This document shows, one piece after another, positions 42,228 through 50,562 of a DNA stretch of 64,000 nt; within the stretch, counting starts at the first letter, position 1; each line of letters opens with the position of its first letter. The position numbers and the translations under genes were made by a program. The DNA comes from Heliomicrobium gestii. GTDB lineage: Bacteria > Bacillota > Desulfitobacteriia > Heliobacteriales > Heliobacteriaceae. The stretch covers positions 1 to 64,000 of the forward strand of contig NZ_WXEX01000004.1 in assembly GCF_009877435.1 (NCBI RefSeq), written 5' to 3'. Below the pieces are notes generated by a model. The model ran no database searches and was not told the origin of the DNA. It saw nothing but the letters and a program-made list of their open reading frames with translations.

Positions 42228-43477
42228 CTCCCGAAGAACGGCTGCGAGCGTTAAACGACGCCCTCTGCCGCTACCGCAAAGCCCCCTTTTTCAAGGATCG
42301 GCTGCCAGAACCCCCCCTCTCCTCACTGGGGGATTTGAGCAGCATCCCCTTGATGACCAAAGCCGATCTGATCGCCCATTCCCCCTTCGGCATGCTCTGT
42401 GTCCCCCAGGCAGAGGTGTTGCAGTACCACGAATCCTTCGGCACCACAGGAACACCGGCCTCCACCTGGTTTCACCAGGGCGACCTGCAGGACAATGCCG
42501 ACCAGGTGAATGCCTGCGGGATCGACTTTACGGCAGCCGATACGGTCCTCATTCGCTATCCCTACGCCATCTCCATGATCGCCCATGCCGTGCACCGGGC
42601 GGCCCAGGACCGGGGCGCCGGCGTTATCGCCGCCAGTTCCCGCTCCACCGTCAGCCCCTTTCCCCGGATCATCGACCTGATGAGCAAGCTGCAAGTGACC
42701 GTGCTGGCCAGCCTGCCCCTGCAGGCGCAGTTGTTGGCCGAAACGGCAGAATTGCTCGGCTTGCGCCCTGACCGTGACTTTCCCCACCTACGGGCGCTGC
42801 TTGTGGGCGGCGAGCCGATTCCCCCAGGCCGCCGTCGCCTGTTGGAGGCCATCTGGGGCGTTCCGGTCTTCACCATCTACGGGATGACCGAGATCGGCAC
42901 CGCCGGCGCCGCCTGTCGTTACGGCAGGCTGCACCCACTGGAGGATTACTTCATCTTCGAGGTTTTGCGGGAGGATCTGGTGAGCGAGGCGGCACCGGGC
43001 GAAACAGGCATCCTCGTCGTCACCAGCATCACCGACAAAGCGACGCCCGTCGTCCGCTACATCACTCAGGACCGTGTTTGCCTGATTCCGGAACCATGCC
43101 CCTGCGGCCAGGGGAGCACCCTCAACATCCGCGGCCGGAGCGCCGACACCATCACGCTCGGTGGACGCACCCTCGATCTGTGGGACCTTGACGGGCTCGT
43201 TGACCGCCTCCCCTGCCGCCGTTTTTGGATCGCCGGCGTCGAGCCGCCCGGTTTGCGTTTCGTCGTGGAAGCAGAACCGACTGCGTCCTTGCCCCCCGGT
43301 TTCACCGAAGCGCTCACAAGGGAAATGGGGTTTCCCGTGACCGTCGATTTCGTCCCCGAGGGCGCACTCTACGACCGCCGGGACCTGCTCAGCGTTGGCG
43401 TCGTCGGCAAACCTCGCTACATCTATCGCGCCGATGAAATGGCCTCCGGCGCCTATCTGCGCTCGGCAAAGCTGTGA
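42224..43477 (+). CDS. PaaK-like adenylate-forming enzyme 2
   Basis: 417 aa. Second, diverged member of the PaaK family. Motifs: ESFGTTGTPASTWF, TIYGMTEIGTAGAACRYG, YITQDRVCLIPEPCPCGQG, NIRGRSADTITLGG. It is clearly a paralogue of the enzyme two genes upstream, but with low identity, so probably another substrate or another step. Last gene of the coupled block. Confidence 0.84.
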   Translation: MTPEERLRALNDALCRYRKAPFFKDRLPEPPLSSLGDLSSIPLMTKADLIAHSPFGMLCVPQAEVLQYHESFGTTGTPASTWFHQGDLQDNADQVNACGIDFTAADTVLIRYPYAISMIAHAVHRAAQDRGAGVIAASSRSTVSPFPRIIDLMSKLQVTVLASLPLQAQLLAETAELLGLRPDRDFPHLRALLVGGEPIPPGRRRLLEAIWGVPVFTIYGMTEIGTAGAACRYGRLHPLEDYFIFEVLREDLVSEAAPGETGILVVTSITDKATPVVRYITQDRVCLIPEPCPCGQGSTLNIRGRSADTITLGGRTLDLWDLDGLVDRLPCRRFWIAGVEPPGLRFVVEAEPTASLPPGFTEALTREMGFPVTVDFVPEGALYDRRDLLSVGVVGKPRYIYRADEMASGAYLRSAKL

Positions 43478-43616
43478 TCAGCCCATCTGTCATAATATAG
43501 TGGCAATATTTTCCACATTGAATACCCTGTTAATGGAGTGGATTGCGTGTTCACCATCACGAGCTGCTCCCGAACCTTCTTTTGACGCTTTCAGATCTAC
43601 GAAGGAGGGATACGTA

Positions 43617-44159
43617 GTGGATCCAAAAAAAATGGAAGATGCCATGAAGCAAATGCGGACAAAAATGGCAGAAGCCAAAAATGCCGAAAACAAAGTGGAA
43701 ATTGTCGCCGACGCCATCCGGGATATGATTGTCAACATGGGTGTGAACATCCCCGATAAAGCCTTTGACGTCATCAGCAAAATCAAGATCCCGGCCAATC
43801 TGGGCACTGGAGAGAACAAACCGGCCGCTCCCGCCGTTCCGTTCACCGTGCCCAAAGCAGCCACCGCCGCCGCTCCGGTCACGGTGACCAAACCGCCTAC
43901 CCCAGTCGCTCCGGTCACCGTAACCAAACCGCCTATCCCAGCCGCTCCGGTCACCGTAACCAAACCGCCTACCCCAGTCACCCCGGTGGCGAAGACAGGC
44001 GCTACGACCGTTCCCGTCACGGTTACCCCACCGCCCGTACCGACGCCTCCGGTCACAACGACACCGACCTACCATGTGGAAGCCGTTCAAAAGGCGATGG
44101 CGAAAATCCCCAAGAAAGAAAAAACCTGCCCCAACTGCGGCCACAAGATGACCAAGTAG
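43617..44159 (+). CDS. repeat-containing protein with C-terminal zinc-knuckle
   Basis: 180 aa, not recognised. N-terminal helical region of about 65 residues (MKQMRTKMAEAKNAENKVEIVADAIRD split around it), then a Pro/Val/Thr-rich linker with three 12-residue repeats APVTVTKPPxPx (36 bp each, nearly identical in DNA at about 43870-43980), and a C-terminus with TCPNCGHKM, a two-Cys half zinc ribbon. The GTG at 43617 follows AAGGAGG. Probably cytoplasmic as there is no signal peptide. Confidence 0.7.
   Translation: MDPKKMEDAMKQMRTKMAEAKNAENKVEIVADAIRDMIVNMGVNIPDKAFDVISKIKIPANLGTGENKPAAPAVPFTVPKAATAAAPVTVTKPPTPVAPVTVTKPPIPAAPVTVTKPPTPVTPVAKTGATTVPVTVTPPPVPTPPVTTTPTYHVEAVQKAMAKIPKKEKTCPNCGHKMTK
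43870..43985 (+). repeat. 36-bp tandem repeat inside the repeat-protein gene
   Basis: Three consecutive near-identical 36-bp units (core CCGGTCACCGTAACCAAACC) encode APVTVTKPPTPV-like peptides. Such a stretch is prone to copy-number change. Confidence 0.75.
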
Positions 44160-44176
44160 CTTTTCAGGGCAGGAAA

Positions 44177-44208
44177 AAAGGCGACAAAGCCGTCGCCTTT
44201 TCTTTTTT
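44177..44208. terminator. bidirectional terminator
   Basis: AAAGGCGAC / GTCGCCTTT stem with loop AAAGCC, T-rich on the plus side and A-rich on the minus side. It ends the repeat-protein gene and can also serve thrS. Confidence 0.85.
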
Positions 44209-44226
44209 CTTTTTTACTGCGTTCCC

Positions 44227-46176
44227 TTATTGCTTGTCACAGGACATATCGGGATTGTTCTTCTCTGCGATTTCCTTCAAGAGCATCGCCTTGAAGGCAT
44301 CCAGCGGCATGGCTCCCTTGTCGCCTTCCCCACGCTTGCGAAGGGCGATGGCGCCATTCTCCGCTTCCTTGTCGCCAACGACGAGCAGGTAGGGGATCTT
44401 CTGCACCTGGCCTTCGCGGATCTTGTAGCCGATCTTCTCGTTGCGGCCATCGACCTCCACACGGATCCCCTCTTTGGCCAGCGCTGCCCGGACCGATTCG
44501 GCATAGTCATGGTGGCGGTCAGTAATGGGCAGCACCCGCGCCTGCACCGGCGCGAGCCAGGTCGGGAAGGCTCCGGCAAAGTGTTCCGTCAGGATGCCGA
44601 TGAAACGTTCAATGGAGCCGAAGACAACGCGGTGGATCATGACGGGCCGGTGCTTCTGTCCGTCCTCACCCACATAGGTCAGATCAAAGCGCTCGGGCAT
44701 TTGAAAATCCAGCTGGATGGTGCCGCACTGCCAGGTCCGTCCGATGCAGTCTTTGAGGTGGAAGTCAATCTTGGGCCCATAAAAAGCGCCGTCGCCAGGG
44801 TTGATCTTGAAGTCCATCCCCTTGGCTGTAAGGGCCTCTTCGAGGGAGCGTGTCGCCAGTTCCCAGATCTCATCGCTGCCCATGGCCTTTTCCGGTTTCG
44901 TCGACAGTTCCACATGGTACTCAAAGCCGAAGGCCTTGTAAATCCGGTCGATCAACTCGATGACCCCGATGATCTCCTCTTTGATCTGTCCCGGCGTCAT
45001 GAAGATGTGGGCGTCATCCTGGGTGAAGCAGCGTACCCGCATCAAACCGTGCAAGGCGCCGGAGATCTCGTGGCGGTGAACCAGCCCCAGTTCGCCCATG
45101 CGCAGCGGCAAATCACGGTAGGAATGGATCGACTGCTTATAGACAAGCATGCCGCCAGGGCAGTTCATCGGCTTGATGCAGAAATCCTGCTCATCGATTT
45201 GGGTGACGTACATATTTTCCCGGTAATTGGCCCAGTGACCTGACCGTTCCCAGAGGGCGCGGTTGAGAATGATGGGCGTGCGAACCTCGTGGTAGCCGGC
45301 CCGCCGGTGCTCCTCGCGCCAGAAATTTTCCAGTTCGTTGCGGACGATCATCCCTTTCGGGAAAAAGAAGGGGAATCCCGGTCCCTCTTCAAGGATCGTG
45401 TACAGTTCCAGTTCCTGGCCGATCCGGCGGTGGTCACGCCGCTTGGCTTCTTCGATCCGGCGCAGGTGCTCGTCCAGTTCCGCTTTTTTCGGGAACGAGG
45501 TCCCGTAGATGCGCTGGAGCATCTTGTTCTTCTCGCTCCCCCGCCAGTAGGCGCCGGCCAGGCTCATCAGCTTGAGGGCCTTGATCTGACCAGTCGACGG
45601 CAGGTGGGGACCGGCGCAGAGGTCCACAAAGTCGCCCTGACCGTACATGCTGATGACGGCGTCTTCGGGCAGGTCTCTGACCAGTTCAACCTTGTACTGC
45701 TCCCCCCGCTCTTCGAAGAAGCGGATGGCCTCTTCCCGGCTGACCTCACGCCGTTCGATGGGGTAGTCGGCCTTGATGATATCGGCCATCTCTTTCTCGA
45801 TGGCTTCGATATCCTCCGGCGTAAACTTGTGTTCCGAATCGAAATCATAGTAAAAACCGTTTTCAATAGCCGGGCCGATCCCCAGTTTTGTGCCAGGGAA
45901 GCGGCGCTGAACCGCCTGCGCCAGCAAGTGGGACGATGAATGGCGGTAGACCTCACGGCCTTCGGGATCGTCAAAGGTGAAGATCTCCAAAGCAACATCC
46001 TTTTCAATGGGCGTCGCCAAACCCACCACCTTGCCGTCAAGCTTGCCGGCGACAGCATGCTGGGCCAGTTTGCGGCTCAACGCTTCAGCGACGGCGCCAA
46101 CGGTCGTTCCCTGGGGGAATTCCCGGACAGCCCCGTCTTTCAAAGTCACTTTCACGATATTGCTCAAGATGTGCAT
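44227..46176 (-). CDS. thrS: threonyl-tRNA synthetase
   Basis: 649 aa, usual size. TGS domain (REFPQGTTVGAVAEALSRKL), editing domain (HSSSHLLAQAV with HxxxH, and the second CAGPHLPSTG part), class II core with motif 2 (MRVRCFTQDDAHIF) and motif 3 (VVFGSIERFIGIL), and an anticodon-binding domain. AAGGAGG touches the ATG at 46176 with no spacing, so TTG at 46167 (spacing 9 nt) may be the true start. No T-box was found. It has its own promoter and a leader hairpin. Confidence 0.96.
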   Translation of the reverse strand: MHILSNIVKVTLKDGAVREFPQGTTVGAVAEALSRKLAQHAVAGKLDGKVVGLATPIEKDVALEIFTFDDPEGREVYRHSSSHLLAQAVQRRFPGTKLGIGPAIENGFYYDFDSEHKFTPEDIEAIEKEMADIIKADYPIERREVSREEAIRFFEERGEQYKVELVRDLPEDAVISMYGQGDFVDLCAGPHLPSTGQIKALKLMSLAGAYWRGSEKNKMLQRIYGTSFPKKAELDEHLRRIEEAKRRDHRRIGQELELYTILEEGPGFPFFFPKGMIVRNELENFWREEHRRAGYHEVRTPIILNRALWERSGHWANYRENMYVTQIDEQDFCIKPMNCPGGMLVYKQSIHSYRDLPLRMGELGLVHRHEISGALHGLMRVRCFTQDDAHIFMTPGQIKEEIIGVIELIDRIYKAFGFEYHVELSTKPEKAMGSDEIWELATRSLEEALTAKGMDFKINPGDGAFYGPKIDFHLKDCIGRTWQCGTIQLDFQMPERFDLTYVGEDGQKHRPVMIHRVVFGSIERFIGILTEHFAGAFPTWLAPVQARVLPITDRHHDYAESVRAALAKEGIRVEVDGRNEKIGYKIREGQVQKIPYLLVVGDKEAENGAIALRKRGEGDKGAMPLDAFKAMLLKEIAEKNNPDMSCDKQ

Positions 46177-46198
46177 CCTCCTTAAATACAGTTAAGCC

Positions 46199-46228
46199 TC
46201 TCGCCCCCTGATCGGGACGAGAGGCGGT
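46199..46228 (-). promoter_or_regulatory. leader hairpin in the thrS 5' region
   Basis: Long stem GCCTCTCG and CGAGAGGC, with a CCC/GGG extension and a GATCAG loop, ends about 22 nt before the thrS start. No T run follows, so it is not a terminator; it could be a translational operator or mRNA stabiliser. Confidence 0.45.
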
Positions 46229-46247
46229 GAGTCCGTCTCTTGGATTC

Positions 46248-46276
46248 AGTTTAATCGTCGCGTAATGGCTTGTCAA
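46248..46276 (-). promoter_or_regulatory. sigma-A promoter of thrS
   Basis: On the minus strand, TTGACA (46276-46271), 17 nt, TAAACT (46253-46248), just after the ytxC stop. Confidence 0.7.
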
Positions 46277-46327
46277 CTTTGGGGTGAACCGGACGACGTG
46301 GCGTTGCAGCATCTGTGTCCTTTGTCG

Positions 46328-47254
46328 TTATGTCTGCATCTCTCTCGGTTCCCGCGCTGCCACAAAAGCCTGGCAGCGTTCACAGCCGGGACAGCGGTGC
46401 AACCGATCGCCGAAGACAGCCTGGATGGTGCTCAAGGTCTCACTGACCGGCATCTCTTCCCGCGAGTGTAGGACAACCTGCACTGGCGCCACCGTCACCA
46501 GGGCGCTGATCAGCAGATCTTCGAAACTGATCTCCTCATGCTCCAGGTAGTCGCGGTTGAAACCGTCGACCACCTCGTTGTTGACCGGATTGCCCCCGTC
46601 ATCAAGCAGTTGAAAGCCGCCGGGACGCAGGAAGACATGGACCACCTGAACACGGGACTCCTGGATCTCGAGAAAGTAGCGCAAGAGGCGGATAAACTCG
46701 TTGTACTCCTTCTCCATCATGTACTCGTCAACGGCGGTGTCAACAGCGTCGGACACGGAGTGAAGATAATCCTTCAATCGGAAGCGAAGAAAACCATCCA
46801 CATGAATCCGGCCGTAATCAACCAGCACCTCCACCAGGCGCTCCAGGATGCGCTGGTTGCGGCCGATGCGGTACATGATGTATTCCTTCGATACCTCTTC
46901 TTTGCGCTTCATTATATGAGCGGCTTTCTCTCCGATCACCCTTCGTTCCTGTTCATTGAAGTGGGGATGATCGGACCGCAACCGTTTCATGATCAGGTCC
47001 CGTTCCCAAACCTCCAGGATCCATTCCATCAGCACCCGGGCGCCGAATTGACGCAGGATCAGGGTCATCTCGTTCGATGATTCACCGGCGGGGTGTTCCT
47101 CCAAAAAGCAGGTCAACTGGTGAACCCCGTTGGACCGTTCCTGTCGCATGCTGAGCCGCCAACCTTCTCCGGCCAGCGCTTGGATCTCCTGGGTGAGCCG
47201 CTGATTAAGGCCGTCCAGACTGCGGCTCGCCCCGATGGATAAAATGGCGGACAA
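46328..47254 (-). CDS. ytxC: sporulation protein YtxC
   Basis: About 308 aa. The YtxC family is sporulation-associated, with unknown biochemistry, and in Bacillus sits next to thrS as it does here. Family parts include RLRSDHPHFNEQERRVIGEKA, a DGFLRFRLKDYLHSV block and a Cys pair in RCPGCERCQ near the C-terminus. I prefer the TTG at 47254, which follows AGGGGGAGGTG by 6 nt; the ATG at 47275 has no ribosome binding site and the frame's first Met at 47440 crosses into the divergent gerD gene. Confidence 0.82.
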   Translation of the reverse strand: MSAILSIGASRSLDGLNQRLTQEIQALAGEGWRLSMRQERSNGVHQLTCFLEEHPAGESSNEMTLILRQFGARVLMEWILEVWERDLIMKRLRSDHPHFNEQERRVIGEKAAHIMKRKEEVSKEYIMYRIGRNQRILERLVEVLVDYGRIHVDGFLRFRLKDYLHSVSDAVDTAVDEYMMEKEYNEFIRLLRYFLEIQESRVQVVHVFLRPGGFQLLDDGGNPVNNEVVDGFNRDYLEHEEISFEDLLISALVTVAPVQVVLHSREEMPVSETLSTIQAVFGDRLHRCPGCERCQAFVAAREPREMQT

Positions 47255-47384
47255 GGAGTTCACCTCCCCCTTCATGCTGTAGTATATGAGAAGTTTTTTC
47301 AGAGTATACAGTTTGTGAAATCGGGGGAATAGGCGCTCCCGCCTTGAGGGAATCTTAAGGGTGATCGCAGAAAGGGGCGAGGGC

Positions 47385-47927
47385 ATGCAGCGATTGCTTT
47401 GGTTACTGATCATCGCCTTCTTGCTCATCACCGGGATCACCTCCTGTTCCCCCCAGCGTCGCCCGGCAGAAACACAATCACAACAACAGGGGAAGCAGGG
47501 ACAGCAAGATCAGCAGGGGCAGCAAGGCCAGGAAAAGCCCGATTATCAGAATATGAAGACGATGATGATCGATATCATCAAAACCGACGAGTACCAGCAA
47601 CGGCTGGCCCGCATGATTCGTGATCCCGAGTTTCAGGCGATGGTGCTCTCCCAAGACCCCAAGTTCCAGAAAACGCTCCAGGAGATGCTCCGGGACTCAA
47701 AGTTTCAGGAAAACCTGGCCCTGGTCATGAAGGAAAAAGAGGTGCGCAAGTCCATCAAGGAAACCGTCAAAGAAAGCATGGACGACCCGGAGATCAAGAA
47801 AAAGATCCAGGCAGCCGCCAAGGCGCAGCAAGGCAGCAAAGGCAGCGGTAGCAGCGGTGGCGGCGGTGAAAGCGGAGGAAACAAAGAAGCCGGCCAGGGA
47901 GGCGGCGGTGGCGGCAGCGGTGATTGA
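47385..47927 (+). CDS. gerD: spore germination lipoprotein GerD
   Basis: 180 aa. Lipoprotein that clusters nutrient receptors in the inner spore membrane. Signal peptide with lipobox ITSC (Cys21), a Gln/Gly-rich linker, a helical core with repeated short blocks (RDPEFQAMVLSQDPKFQ, LRDSKFQENLALVM) typical of GerD, and a Gly/Ser-rich tail. ATG at 47385 behind AAAGGGGCGAGG. Divergent from ytxC, so both probably respond to sporulation sigma factors, though I could not fix the promoters. Confidence 0.88.
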   Translation: MQRLLWLLIIAFLLITGITSCSPQRRPAETQSQQQGKQGQQDQQGQQGQEKPDYQNMKTMMIDIIKTDEYQQRLARMIRDPEFQAMVLSQDPKFQKTLQEMLRDSKFQENLALVMKEKEVRKSIKETVKESMDDPEIKKKIQAAAKAQQGSKGSGSSGGGGESGGNKEAGQGGGGGGSGD

Positions 47928-47975
47928 CACTCTCCCGGCGGCGGCCAAACCCCGCGCAAAAGGCTCCCCAAAACA

Positions 47976-48017
47976 AAGCGAAGGTTTCCGTCAAAAACAA
48001 CGGAAACCTTCGCTTCT
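47976..48017 (+). terminator. terminator of gerD
   Basis: A 16-bp perfect stem (AAGCGAAGGTTTCCGT and its complement) with an A-rich 8-nt loop, followed by CTTCTTTC. Confidence 0.75.
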
Positions 48018-48177
48018 TTCGCATCCATAAAAACACTCTTGGATAAGATGTAACGGGACCGAAAAGGGAAAGAACCATACTTTTTTCATTCAAGGTTAAC
48101 ACATGGTTAACCCCGTTGGGATAGGATTAGAATCATCCAATGTCACAAGGCGCAATCCGGAAAGGAGGACACCTTGC

Positions 48178-48657
48178 ATGTTATTTCGCGGGCACCAAGG
48201 GCTCCTTCCCCTCGAACAGGTGATACAGGCCTTTCAACATTTCTCTGGAGAATTCCCGGACGCGCCCATGCACCTGTGGATCGGAACGGACAGCCAGTCC
48301 CATGGCAGCTCAACCCGTGTCGTCACCTCGATCACAGGCTACCGGGAACGCAAAGGCGCCCAATCCTACCAGTACACACAGGTGATCAACCGCTGCCTTC
48401 CCCTCGGAGAAAAGCTGGACTTTGAAACCCACATGTCCATTGAGGTGATCGGCAAGCTTCGCCAGAGCCTCAACAGCCGCCTGCTCTGCTGGGAGTTGGA
48501 GCTACATATCGATGGCGGCGAGAATGGACTCAGCCGCCTGCATCTGCCTCGAGTGGTGGGTTGGGCCGAGAGTCTCGCCCCCGTCTATCAATATGCCGTG
48601 CGAACCAAGCCCTTTGCCGTCGGCGCCACCCGTGTGGCTGACCGCTACTCAAAGTGA
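48178..48657 (+). CDS. YkuK/DUF458 RNase H-like protein
   Basis: 159 aa. DUF458 family with an RNase H-like fold, of unknown substrate. Features: WIGTDSQSHGSSTRVVTSI with an Asp as expected for metal binding, FETHMSIEVIGKLRQ, and LELHIDGGENG followed by VVGWAESL. The ATG at 48178 follows AAGGAGG. Convergent with the alarmone synthetase gene (30-nt gap). Confidence 0.82.
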   Translation: MLFRGHQGLLPLEQVIQAFQHFSGEFPDAPMHLWIGTDSQSHGSSTRVVTSITGYRERKGAQSYQYTQVINRCLPLGEKLDFETHMSIEVIGKLRQSLNSRLLCWELELHIDGGENGLSRLHLPRVVGWAESLAPVYQYAVRTKPFAVGATRVADRYSK

Positions 48658-48687
48658 TCGGCACGGTTCATTTCCTGCTTGTCACCT

Positions 48688-50121
48688 TCAACCGCCTACG
48701 CCGGTCCGCAAAGCCCCGTGCATTTCCCGGAGCGTGCTGTCTATCTGTGTGAAAATCCTCTCCAGTTCAACTTCGTTATAGCCAAAGGATTCCGGCTCCA
48801 CCAACTCCGGTTCATGGAATTCGTCCCACTCGATCTCGGGATAGCGGTAGGTGACCGTCAATTTTCCGATAACACGGTAGTTGACCTTGAAGTAAAACGA
48901 GAGGTTTTCCAGCTCGGCGTTTTGGGGGTCCCAGTCCGAAGCCACCTGCACGCTCGACCCGTCGCCGAGCTTCGCTTTCAACAGCGTCACAGCGCCGACA
49001 TTCAGGTTTGCCGGACAAACAGTCAGGTGTTCACCCAGCAGAATGGACGCTTTTTGCAACCGTGTCAGCAGGGGCGTCTGAATTTTATCCCCGTAAAACT
49101 GTTGAAACTTGCGATTGAGATGGCCCGCCTCTTCCGGTTCCCGCTGTTGACGGACGCGCTCCTTCACCGGCGCCAGTTCCCAGCGCAGGATTGGGAGAAC
49201 GAGAGAGTAGCAGACATTGCAGAGCCGGACAGGGTCGGAGATCGGTTGCACATGATCCATCCGAGGTAGAATGGCACGGACCTCCTCATGGAGAAGGAAG
49301 GGCGCCTTGCAGCAGGAGCAGCGCGCCAGTTCCTGGGGGCGAAGGCTCTGAGGGTGCATCCCCCGGCGACCCAACTGAAAGCTCAACTCGAGGACGGTCA
49401 GCGTCTCAAAATGGTGAGCGGGATCAGGCGGAATCTTCGCCATCGGCGCTTCCATGCGCTGCAGGATGCCCGCCAGATGGCGCGCGTAGGCGCGGATCTG
49501 GTCTGTCTCCAGATCCTTGGAGACGGCTTGACGCATGACCATCATCTTCTCGTCGGCCTTGTTCGTCTCTTCGGCGATCAGGCGCAGGTTCTCGGCAATG
49601 TGGTCGGGGACCTCAAGACCGTATTTATACATCATGGAATGCTGCAACACGGCCCAGAAATGCTGTCCCACAGTCCGCACCTGAATTTCGGCAAACAGGG
49701 TGACGGCGCCATCGGGCGTGTACATCTCATACTCGACGATCAGGTGATGGCTCCGATAACCGCTCGGTTTTGATGAGCGGACAAAGTCCTTTTCATTGAT
49801 CAACCGCAGATCCCGTCGATTTTTGAGAATGGACACGACTCGCTCGATATCGTCCAGGTGTTGCACGATCACCCGCAATCCGGCAATGTCTTTGATGCGG
49901 CTGCTGATTTCGCTGTTGACTGGCCAGCCATACCGTCGCGCCTTTTCGATCAGACTCTTCGCTTTTTTCGTCCGGCTTTCGATAAAGAGGATCACAGGTC
50001 GCCCGTATTTCGCTTCCAGGGGCGCCCGCAGCGATTCCAGCTTGACACGCAGTTCCACTTCCATCTGCCGGTACGTGGCAAGCATGTTATCCAGTTCGGC
50101 AAGGGTTAGTTCCACCGGCAA
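48688..50121 (-). CDS. RelA/SpoT-type alarmone synthetase with C-terminal extension
   Basis: 477 aa. Residues 1-170 are a (p)ppGpp synthetase domain resembling small alarmone synthetases: FIESRTKKAKSLIEK, RIKDIAGLRVIV, KPSGYRSHHLIVEYE, AEIQVRTVGQHFWAVLQHS, with the key catalytic residues present. No hydrolase, TGS or ACT domain. The remaining ~300 residues are unlike RelA: a helical part, a Cys cluster (Cys268, 270, 271, 301, 304) that could bind zinc, and a beta-rich end. Typical small synthetases are ~210-260 aa, so this is an unusual architecture. The CDS start follows a moderate ribosome binding site and begins GTG or ATG near 50121. Confidence 0.8.
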   Translation of the reverse strand: MPVELTLAELDNMLATYRQMEVELRVKLESLRAPLEAKYGRPVILFIESRTKKAKSLIEKARRYGWPVNSEISSRIKDIAGLRVIVQHLDDIERVVSILKNRRDLRLINEKDFVRSSKPSGYRSHHLIVEYEMYTPDGAVTLFAEIQVRTVGQHFWAVLQHSMMYKYGLEVPDHIAENLRLIAEETNKADEKMMVMRQAVSKDLETDQIRAYARHLAGILQRMEAPMAKIPPDPAHHFETLTVLELSFQLGRRGMHPQSLRPQELARCSCCKAPFLLHEEVRAILPRMDHVQPISDPVRLCNVCYSLVLPILRWELAPVKERVRQQREPEEAGHLNRKFQQFYGDKIQTPLLTRLQKASILLGEHLTVCPANLNVGAVTLLKAKLGDGSSVQVASDWDPQNAELENLSFYFKVNYRVIGKLTVTYRYPEIEWDEFHEPELVEPESFGYNEVELERIFTQIDSTLREMHGALRTGVGG

Positions 50122-50562
50122 TCACCTCACAGCCCCGGCGGCCGTATGATTTTTCTCCGTTCCCTCTTTGTTCGGATTTCTGTCGTACCATCTTTTTATT
50201 CGCCAATTCGGAGCGTCGTTCCTTCACGTTCTTTAATTATACAAGTATACAGGCCCCAATCGTGCTATATTCAGACATCCAATCCCCCGTCGACCATTCG
50301 CCTTCCATCGGTTCATCGGCGGCCTGCTTTTTCGCGGAGGAAAGAGCGGGTGAAAGGACATCCGGCGTTACCGCTCCCCGCCTTCATCTCCACTACATAG
50401 ACGTCAGGCGTGACAAAAAGGTTGCTCCGGCGGTCTGTTTTCTTTACAATTTTTTCATCAGGATATGACATCCTTGGGCCGGCGCAGGCTAATAGGGTGA
50501 CACCCCTTCAAGCCATCGACTGCGACACCATCGGAAGAGAAGGCGGAAAGGATTCGATAGCA
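50122..50562. other. divergent intergenic region before yitT-like gene
   Basis: 441 nt without a supported gene. It must hold the promoter of the alarmone synthetase on minus (a TATAAT at about 50240 on that strand, weak -35) and that of the YitT gene on plus. No hairpin terminator or repeat was seen. Confidence 0.5.
50422..50450 (+). promoter_or_regulatory. promoter of yitT-like gene
   Basis: TTGCTC (50422-50427), 17 nt, TACAAT (50445-50450), about 110 nt before the ATG. Confidence 0.5.

Noticed and set aside
43870-43985. Short regular repeats as a CRISPR-like array
   Set aside because: Units are contiguous without spacers and stay in frame, encoding a peptide repeat.
50262-50468. Small plus-strand open frame in the region before yitT
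   Set aside because: It contains the yitT promoter and has no ribosome binding site or coding character.
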